Shown in pieces: positions 14,325-18,612 of a DNA stretch of 18,612 nt (within the stretch, counting starts at the first letter, position 1; the number at the start of each line of letters is the position of its first letter). The notes beneath the pieces were generated by a model. It saw nothing but the letters and a program-made list of their open reading frames with translations, did no database searches and was not told the origin of the DNA. This DNA is from Bacteroidota bacterium (GTDB taxonomy: Bacteria > Bacteroidota > Kryptoniia > Kryptoniales > JAKASW01), in the NCBI GenBank assembly GCA_021796055.1, contig JAJYOS010000016.1, positions 1 through 18,612 of the forward strand. The letters are read 5' to 3'. A program made the translations under genes and the position numbers.

Positions 14325-15380
14325 TCAAATAATCAGCATCGCATCTCCAAAGGAGAAAAAACGATAACCTTCATGTTTTGCGACTTCATAAGCATTCAAC
14401 ATAGTCTCGCGGCCGGCGAATGCACTGACCAGCATGAGCAGCGTGGACTTCGGCAAGTGGAAATTGGTGATGAGCGCGTCTACTACTTTGAATCGGTAAC
14501 CGGGCAGAATGTAGAGAGAAGTGTGCCCCGCAAAAGGCAAGACCGCTGCGCGTGCTCCTTCGGCCGAGTTTACTTCAGTTCTCGGTACTTGATCCGCCGC
14601 TGACTCGAGCGTGCGCACTGCGGTCGTTCCTACTGCCACTATTCGACCTCCGGCCTTCTTCGTATCGTTAATCCTTTTCGCAGCCGCAGAATCAAGCTCG
14701 CACCATTCAGCGTGAATCTTGTGATCGGTCGGGGCATCTTCGGTTACAGGTGCGAACGTATCGAGCCCGACATGCAACGTCACATATGCGATGTCTACGC
14801 CGCGATCTCTGAGGTGCTCAAGCAGCTGTTCTGTGAAATGCAACCCAGCCGTCGGTGCAGCGGCTGAGCCCGGCGTCTTTGCATAGACCGTTTGGTATCG
14901 TTCGGGGTCTTCTAATTTCCGGTGGATATAAGGAGGCAGGGGAACCTGACCGTCTTCAGCGAAGTGAGATTCAACCGGTTCGGCAAAGCGCACCCTGCGG
15001 CGTGAGCCATCCAGTACTTCAACAACTTCAGCCTTGAGTCCATCATGCAGGGTTGCGACGCGACCTGTCGACATGCCTCTGCCGCCGACGAGACACTCCC
15101 AGATCAATTCATCTTCCTTCCGCAACAAAAGTATTTCTATCTCTCCGCCGGTATCCTTGCGCGCGTAAAGCCGGGCGGGGATTACTCTTGTCTGATTCAG
15201 GACAAGCAGGTCGCCAGGTTTTAGGTATTCGCCGACGTTGTGAAAGGTATCGTGCCGGATGCTTCCACGGATGCGATCCAGAACCAACAGCCGTGAAGAG
15301 TCTCGCGGCTCAACGGGTTTCTGCGCAATGAAGGACTCTGGTAGATCGTAATCGAAATCGGATGTTCTCATAATTGACAC
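14325..15380 (-). CDS. queA: S-adenosylmethionine:tRNA ribosyltransferase-isomerase
   Basis: 351 aa, full length. QueA transfers and isomerises the ribosyl part of SAM onto 7-aminomethyl-7-deazaguanine in tRNA, giving epoxyqueuosine. Family blocks are evident: SDFDYDLPESFIAQKP near the N-terminus, GDLLVLNQTRVIPARL, GSAAAPTAGLHFTE (about 170-183), VTLHVGLDTFAPV, IVAVGTTAVRTLES, and ITNFHLPKSTLLMLVSAFAG near the end. The GTG at 15380 has GAGG 7 nt upstream and is preferred; ATG 15371, three codons on, would give the common family N-terminus but sits 16 nt from GAGG. Downstream, in the same direction, come the small ORF and the lipoprotein gene, the latter with its own promoter. Confidence 0.96.
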   Translation of the reverse strand: MSIMRTSDFDYDLPESFIAQKPVEPRDSSRLLVLDRIRGSIRHDTFHNVGEYLKPGDLLVLNQTRVIPARLYARKDTGGEIEILLLRKEDELIWECLVGGRGMSTGRVATLHDGLKAEVVEVLDGSRRRVRFAEPVESHFAEDGQVPLPPYIHRKLEDPERYQTVYAKTPGSAAAPTAGLHFTEQLLEHLRDRGVDIAYVTLHVGLDTFAPVTEDAPTDHKIHAEWCELDSAAAKRINDTKKAGGRIVAVGTTAVRTLESAADQVPRTEVNSAEGARAAVLPFAGHTSLYILPGYRFKVVDALITNFHLPKSTLLMLVSAFAGRETMLNAYEVAKHEGYRFFSFGDAMLII

Positions 15381-15384
15381 TTGT

Positions 15385-15825
15385 TTACCTCAGCAAATTC
15401 AAAATCAAAGAGTGCTCACGGATGGACACCGAAAAAACAAGATAACCACGGATGCGAATAATATGAAAAAGATCATTGAGAATTCGGTAGGACATCGCAT
15501 TCCAGGTATATCGCAACATAAGATCTACGGCTCGCACGAGATTATTGACCGCCACCCCGTTCAGTACAGACCGTGCGAGGTCCCGCAATGTCCTGAGATC
15601 TTGCGGGGAAGTCCGTGATGCTGCTTCCATTTGCCGGTTAAGGAGTTTGTCGAAGTCTACCGCCTGATAAGGCATGCACCTAACAACAATTGATTTCAGA
15701 GGGGAGTTTATGGCGATTTCTTGAAAGGCAGATATTTGAATCGAACGGGGAATTGGCGGAGGTACAGTCACGTCTTTCGACTCCTGCACCGAGGCACCAT
15801 CGAAATGAATCAGTTCCTTTTCCAA
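15385..15825 (-). CDS. Doubtful hypothetical ORF upstream of queA
   Basis: A 146-codon frame from TTG 15825, with AAGGA 8 nt upstream, ending 4 bp before the queA start. No family is recognised. The last 40 codons run through DNA with two CACGGATG words (15417-15424, 15447-15454, + strand), a type of motif common in intergenic repeats of Bacteroidetes-like genomes, which lowers confidence. The middle part (about residues 60-115) looks more protein-like. It may be a real fast-evolving gene, a decayed gene or chance. Confidence 0.35.
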   Translation of the reverse strand: MEKELIHFDGASVQESKDVTVPPPIPRSIQISAFQEIAINSPLKSIVVRCMPYQAVDFDKLLNRQMEAASRTSPQDLRTLRDLARSVLNGVAVNNLVRAVDLMLRYTWNAMSYRILNDLFHIIRIRGYLVFSVSIREHSLILNLLR

Positions 15826-16072
15826 TTTGGGTTTCCTTAGCTCCCGCCGTCGTTCTGATCGGGTCCAACTGAAAGCGGGTCGAGTCGGAGGACAAGCGGG
15901 TACGTCGGGCCGAATGCACTAAACGAAGGGCTAATCGCTGACCATCCGGTAAAGACATGATCTCACCATTGATTAGGGTAATCGAGGTCACTTTGTTAGA
16001 CCTGAATCGTTTTCATCGATCCGTCATCTTACCGTAGACAAAACAGCTATCAACATAAAAGGGAATTTAGAA

Positions 16073-16447
16073 ATGCCGGAGCATTTGACGAAACAGACAT
16101 TTTTGGAGAAGGTATTCGACTACGAGAAAAATAAAGAGTGGAAATTCGCCGGAACTTTGCCGGCTGTAGTGGACTTCTGGGCCCCGTGGTGCGGGCCGTG
16201 TCGGGCGGTAGGTCCGGTTATCGAAGATCTCTCCAAGGAGTACGAGGGGAAGGTTGAGTTCTACAAAGTGAACACTGATGAGGAGCAGGAACTCGCCGGC
16301 GTATTTGGGATTCGCAGCATCCCGTCCTTGCTCTTCATTCCGAAAAATGGGAGACCTCAGATGGCGGTCGGTGCACTGCCGAAGGAGCAGTTGAAGGAAA
16401 TCATCGACAATGAACTTGTGACTGCCGGTCAATCAACAGAAAACTAA
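16073..16447 (+). CDS. trxA: Thioredoxin
   Basis: 124-aa cytoplasmic disulfide reductase. The active site WCGPC is at residues 39-43, preceded by VVDFWAP, and the cis-proline is Pro84 in RSIPSLLFI. There is no signal peptide. The N-terminal segment (LTKQTFLEKVFDYEKNKEWK), about 15 residues longer than E. coli TrxA, is a form I associate with Bacteroidetes. AAAGGGA lies 8 nt before the ATG. It stands alone, divergent from the queA side. Confidence 0.93.
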   Translation: MPEHLTKQTFLEKVFDYEKNKEWKFAGTLPAVVDFWAPWCGPCRAVGPVIEDLSKEYEGKVEFYKVNTDEEQELAGVFGIRSIPSLLFIPKNGRPQMAVGALPKEQLKEIIDNELVTAGQSTEN

Positions 16448-16501
16448 CTAATCTGTTTCCTGTGTTGAATATCAGCTAACACTTCCAGCAATTAACGTCC
16501 G

Positions 16502-16539
16502 TTGCCGCTTTCCTGAGTAGTTGAGAAGAGGAGCGGCAA
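16502..16539 (+). terminator. Inverted repeat after trxA, weak terminator candidate
   Basis: TTGCCGCT (16502-16509) pairs perfectly with AGCGGCAA (16532-16539), 55 bp after the trxA stop, with a partly pairing 22-nt loop. No T-run follows. Confidence 0.3.
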
Positions 16540-16587
16540 GTGGCCTGCCTTCGAAGCTTCGTCATACTTGTGGATTCCGCCCTCGAT

Positions 16588-16837
16588 CTATTCCAACAGG
16601 ATCCCTTCCCCTCGAATAGCATTCACCGATCCCGCCTTCAAAAATCTTTTCAGCTTCATTGCCTTCATATCACCTGCGACTTCAACATTCCACGGCCAAT
16701 GCGATTGGTCAGTGTGGCTTTGTTGACTGAACCATGGTATTGTTGTGCTCCCCGAGTCTATCTAATGGTTCTTTGCTGGTTGAACCGATGTACCTCTTTC
16801 GAAGTCTTGCGCTCCAAAGAACGTATGTCCAATACAT
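16588..16837 (-). pseudogene. Decayed GIY-YIG endonuclease-family gene
   Basis: From ATG 16837 (- strand) the frame reads WTYVLWSARLRKRYIGST, then RLGEHN and QSTKPH: the GIY-YIG core with Tyr, YIG, the conserved Arg and the EHN segment. It stops at TGA 16709-16711 exactly where the family usually has Trp (RPW-type motif), then continues PIALAVE. One frame shift on, GDMKAMKLKRFLKAGSVNAI matches the family's AMRREKFLKSG-type helix, ending at TAG 16588-16590. Total length (about 83 codons) equals a single-domain GIY-YIG protein. So there is one nonsense and at least one frameshift. It starts 30 bp from the 3' end of tRNA-Ser. Family match is from memory of conserved motifs. Confidence 0.7.
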
Positions 16838-16866
16838 GAGCCTACGAACTCTAATGGTTGTTGAAG

Positions 16867-16956
16867 CGGAGAGGGAGGGATTCGAACCCTCGATACCAGT
16901 TTACCCAGTATGACGGTTTAGCAAACCGTTGCCTTCAACCACTCGGCCACCTCTCC
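16867..16956 (-). tRNA. tRNA-Ser (anticodon GCT)
   Basis: Class II tRNA of 90 nt. The acceptor GGAGAGG (5', at 16956-16950) pairs with CCTCTCC (16874-16868), and the discriminator is G. The anticodon arm is ACGGT-TTGCTAA-ACCGT with anticodon GCT at 16922-16920, reading AGC/AGU serine codons. It has a long variable arm and a T arm GAGGG-TTCGAAT-CCCTC. CCA is not encoded. It may be an integration target: a decayed nuclease gene flanks its 3' end, and a toxin-antitoxin pair and an integrase lie beyond its 5' end. Confidence 0.95.
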
Positions 16957-16973
16957 AGTTGAATTCTTTCTGT

Positions 16974-17008
16974 TTTCGCCGTTGTTGTTTCCCGTAGGAA
17001 CGGCGAAA
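16974..17008. repeat. 10-bp perfect inverted repeat beside tRNA-Ser
   Basis: TTTCGCCGTT (16974-16983) and AACGGCGAAA (16999-17008) enclose 15 nt, starting 18 bp from the tRNA 5' end. It could lie in the tRNA leader, or be part of an attachment region together with the adjacent AGTGCCA repeats. Confidence 0.6.
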
Positions 17009-17060
17009 GTGCCAAGTTAGGCTCTCGAAGTGCCACATGAGTGCCACATTGAGTGCCACA
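17008..17060. repeat. Direct repeats of AGTGCCA(CA)
   Basis: AGTGCCA occurs at 17008, 17029, 17040 and 17052; the last three copies extend to AGTGCCACA. Steps are 21, 11 and 12 bp, close to whole helical turns, which would place a bound protein on one face of the DNA. Candidate arm-type sites for a recombinase, or repressor sites. Confidence 0.6.
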
Positions 17061-17226
17061 CCTGATTCTTATTCTCACTTCACAAAGAACAATTCCCCTA
17101 AAGCGTCATTCCGGCACTTCCGATGCCATGCAATTCACTGAAGGGGAACTGTTAGAAACCCGTGTGTGACTCGGAAGTTTCGAACGAATTCAATTGCTCG
17201 AACAAAATACAAAACGAGGCGACACC

Positions 17227-17346
17227 ATGCAAGAAGACAAAAGGCGAATCAAAGTAATTCCTTCACATCATGGTACAGCCTCAGTTCCTTTTCAGAGGGT
17301 GATAATCGAAGAAATTAGACTGATTTCCAATGTTTTTGTTATTTGA
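17227..17346 (+). CDS. Possible 39-aa small protein
   Basis: ATG 17227 has GAGG 7 nt upstream and opens a 39-codon frame: a basic, charged start (MQEDKRRIKVIPSHHG) and a hydrophobic end (IRLISNVFVI), stopping at TGA 17344-17346. No family is recognised. The ribosome binding site is the main support; chance remains likely. Confidence 0.25.
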   Translation: MQEDKRRIKVIPSHHGTASVPFQRVIIEEIRLISNVFVI

Positions 17347-17413
17347 AACGAAACCGAACTGCCTTTTTATCTATTGGTATATACCCCGATTTAGCGCCTT
17401 TCGCACCCGCTTG

Positions 17414-17438
17414 CAAAAGGCCATGGAAGTACCTTTTG
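17414..17438 (-). terminator. Hairpin downstream of the toxin gene
   Basis: CAAAAGG (17414-17420) and CCTTTTG (17432-17438) form a 7-bp stem 35 bp after the toxin stop, read on the - strand. The stem itself is A/T-rich and no long T-run follows. Confidence 0.3.
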
Positions 17439-17472
17439 ATTTATTCTTGCAGCGTCCTCCGCGTCAAAATGA

Positions 17473-17742
17473 CTACTCGAACAAGTCTGCATGCGTGCCG
17501 GTACGGATTAGGACAAGCTCGGTCTCAGTCACTTGATAGATTAACAGCCAGTCCGGTTCAATGTGACATTCCCGGCAGTCTTCGTATTCACCGTGAAGAG
17601 AATGGTTCCTGTATCTCGAATCAAGGTTCCTGCTTTGCATCAATGTCTCCAGAACGGAATGAAGTTTATTCACTTCATAGCCGCGTTTTAGACAGCGTTT
17701 ATAATCCTTCCTGAACCTCGATAGTCGCCGGATATTCAGCAT
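17473..17742 (-). CDS. yafQ: YafQ-family mRNA interferase toxin
   Basis: 89-aa RelE-superfamily toxin that cleaves ribosome-bound mRNA. The residues described as important in E. coli YafQ (His50, His63, Asp67, Arg83, His87, Phe91) all appear here three positions earlier: His47 (NHSLHG), His60 and Asp64 (ECHIEPDW), Arg80, His84 and Phe88 (RTGTHADLF). The toxin therefore looks active. Its ATG overlaps the antitoxin stop by one base (TAATG), the usual coupling in such operons, so antitoxin is made first. Confidence 0.93.
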   Translation of the reverse strand: MLNIRRLSRFRKDYKRCLKRGYEVNKLHSVLETLMQSRNLDSRYRNHSLHGEYEDCRECHIEPDWLLIYQVTETELVLIRTGTHADLFE

Positions 17743-17999
17743 TACTTGTTCAGGTCAGCAATCAGCTCCCTGGTTGAACGGAACTTCTTTCCCTTGCCTG
17801 CCCGTGCTTCTTCAATCGCCTTTCGTGTCTCTTCATTCGGAATCTTCACGTCGAACGGAATCCCTTTCTCAAGTTGGACGCGCCTGAAGAATACATTGAC
17901 CGCCTCAGCTGTACTCAACCCGACCTTGCTCAATATCTTCTCCACCTCGCGTTTCACCTCCGGCTCAATCCTTACCGCTATCGTTGCTGTCTTAGGCAT
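17742..17999 (-). CDS. dinJ: DinJ/RelB-family antitoxin
   Basis: 85-aa ribbon-helix-helix antitoxin. The N-terminal strand TATIAVRIEPEVKREVE and the helix LSTAEAVNVFFRRVQLEKG form the DNA-binding dimer, and the charged C-terminal tail (ETRKAIEEARAGKGKK and beyond) should wrap the toxin. The ATG at 17999 is chosen over a longer frame from 18107 because AAAGGTG lies 7 nt upstream and MPKTATI is the family's normal start. The DinJ-YafQ complex normally represses its own promoter. Confidence 0.93.
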   Translation of the reverse strand: MPKTATIAVRIEPEVKREVEKILSKVGLSTAEAVNVFFRRVQLEKGIPFDVKIPNEETRKAIEEARAGKGKKFRSTRELIADLNK

Positions 18000-18024
18000 A
18001 CGCTCACCTTTCTTTGTTTCCGTC

Positions 18025-18053
18025 AATGTATCACATCCGTTAGACACAATCAA
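18025..18053 (-). promoter_or_regulatory. Candidate promoter of the toxin-antitoxin operon
   Basis: On the - strand TTGATT (18048-18053) and TACATT (18025-18030) are 17 bp apart, each matching consensus at 4 of 6 positions. Transcription would start near 18018, about 19 nt before the antitoxin ATG. Confidence 0.35.
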
Positions 18054-18131
18054 TGACAAGCGGTAACGAAAGCATTCGTGAGAGAATGCCGGACGCATCT
18101 CGCTCATTCCGTGACACCACTCCCCACCAAA

Positions 18132-18612
18132 TCAGTTCTCCTGTCCATGCTGAATGTTGAACTTCGCAGCGAGTCCGTTTACTTCCTTATGCAGCTGCTG
18201 AGGAAGTAGGTGAGAGTAGATTTCAGTTGTCCTGCTCGTTGAGTGTCCAAGGAGCTTCTGCACCTGGTAGAGAGACACACCGGACATGACAAGACCGGAG
18301 GCAAAGGAATGCCGGAGGGAATGGAAGTGCAGCTTATCATTGAGACCGGCACGGCGGACGTACCGCTTGAACCGCTGTGAAACTGTTCCTTCCTTCATCG
18401 GTTTTCCTTGTGTATCATGGAACACCGTCACAGTTTCGTGCCGGATGTTTTCCTTACGCTCTGTCAGAAGTCTTCGCAGCTCCTCACTCATAGGAACGAC
18501 ACGGGAACGTTTGCTCTTCGTTGTGAATACCTCACTGTTTTGAATCAGAATTGTTTTTGCGGCAAAGTCAATATCCGTCCAGCGAAGTGGAGAAGATATT
18601 GAGCAAGGTCGG
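18132..18612 (-). CDS. Tyrosine recombinase/integrase, C-terminal part (5' end outside window)
   Basis: The frame is open to the window edge, upstream of the Met codon at 18491, and the added residues are typical (LRWTDIDF, then EVFTTKSKRSRVVP), so the gene is partial. Counted from that Met, catalytic residues are His57-x-x-Arg60 (HSLRHSF), His83 (LLGHS) and the nucleophile Tyr92 (EIYSHL); the beta-hairpin Lys lies in TTKSKRSR. The first catalytic Arg, normally 7 residues before LRW, is not seen there in any of the three frames, although the edge is only a few bases away. Chromosomal XerC/D or a mobile-element integrase are both possible; the adjacent toxin-antitoxin pair and tRNA favour a mobile element. 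Confidence 0.9.
   Translation of the reverse strand, partial: RPCSISSPLRWTDIDFAAKTILIQNSEVFTTKSKRSRVVPMSEELRRLLTERKENIRHETVTVFHDTQGKPMKEGTVSQRFKRYVRRAGLNDKLHFHSLRHSFASGLVMSGVSLYQVQKLLGHSTSRTTEIYSHLLPQQLHKEVNGLAAKFNIQHGQEN

Larger units (their letters stand above)
16448..16866. other. Region between trxA and tRNA-Ser
   Basis: It contains no intact gene. It holds the inverted repeat at 16502-16539 and the GIY-YIG pseudogene on the - strand. The 99-codon + strand frame here (16540-16839) is the antisense shadow of that pseudogene. Confidence 0.6.
16957..17472. other. 516-bp region between tRNA-Ser and the toxin gene
   Basis: It holds the 10-bp inverted repeat, the AGTGCCA array, the possible 39-aa ORF at 17227 and a hairpin at 17414-17438. 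No larger gene is supported; open frames from 17330 to 17714 on the + strand are mostly antisense to the toxin gene. Confidence 0.5.

Noticed and set aside
15680..15991. 103-codon - strand ORF overlapping the doubtful 146-codon ORF
   Set aside because: No ribosome binding site or motif supports it. I looked for a frameshift joining it to the other ORF, and the join gave no convincing protein.
9765..16711. Stop-codon recoding, prompted by in-frame TAA (hsdR), TAG (12418, 12559) and TGA (16709)
   Set aside because: All three stop codons also end intact genes in this window (for example tricorn TAG, queA TGA, thioredoxin TAA), and the interrupted genes differ in which stop they carry. Nonsense mutation is simpler.
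16540..16839. 99-codon + strand ORF before the tRNA
   Set aside because: It is antisense to the GIY-YIG pseudogene and explained by it.

Overview
The window is an 18.6 kb piece of bacterial chromosome of roughly even base composition. Gene content suggests the Bacteroidota/Chlorobiota side of the FCB group, perhaps Ignavibacteria-like: a tricorn-type protease, a thioredoxin with a Bacteroidetes-style N-terminal extension, and a lipoprotein with a 'PLKVGNEW' domain. This placement is an inference and is weak. Against typical Bacteroidetes, several genes have good Shine-Dalgarno sites and one has a textbook TTGACA-N17-TAATAT promoter.

Left part (1-5021), housekeeping genes on the + strand: the 3' part of a tricorn-like S41 protease, an ICMT-like membrane methyltransferase whose N-terminus may be damaged, a PAP2 membrane phosphatase with a TTG start, a YbaK-type aminoacyl-tRNA editing protein, and guanine deaminase (guaD).

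Middle (5333-12314), a type I restriction-modification locus in the order hsdM-hsdS-hsdR. hsdM and hsdS overlap by ATGA and look intact. hsdR lies about 400 bp further on. It is broken by an in-frame TAA that separates its PD-(D/E)xK nuclease from its helicase/translocase motor, so methylation may persist while restriction is lost or altered. The gap before hsdR holds a palindromic MITE-like repeat family and a symmetric array of four TGTTCACG half-sites. The 600 bp after hsdR carry a possible decayed gene and two tandem 88-bp palindromic elements.

Right part (12913-16447): a lipoprotein gene with a strong promoter, queA (queuosine synthesis) on the - strand, one doubtful ORF, and a thioredoxin on the + strand.

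Right end (16588-18612), a tRNA-associated accessory region: a decayed GIY-YIG nuclease gene that needs a nonsense codon and a frameshift to be read, a tRNA-Ser(GCT), helically spaced AGTGCCA repeats, an intact DinJ/YafQ-type toxin-antitoxin pair, and the C-terminal part of a tyrosine recombinase running off the window. These are the signs of an integration hotspot. No CRISPR array or rRNA was seen.
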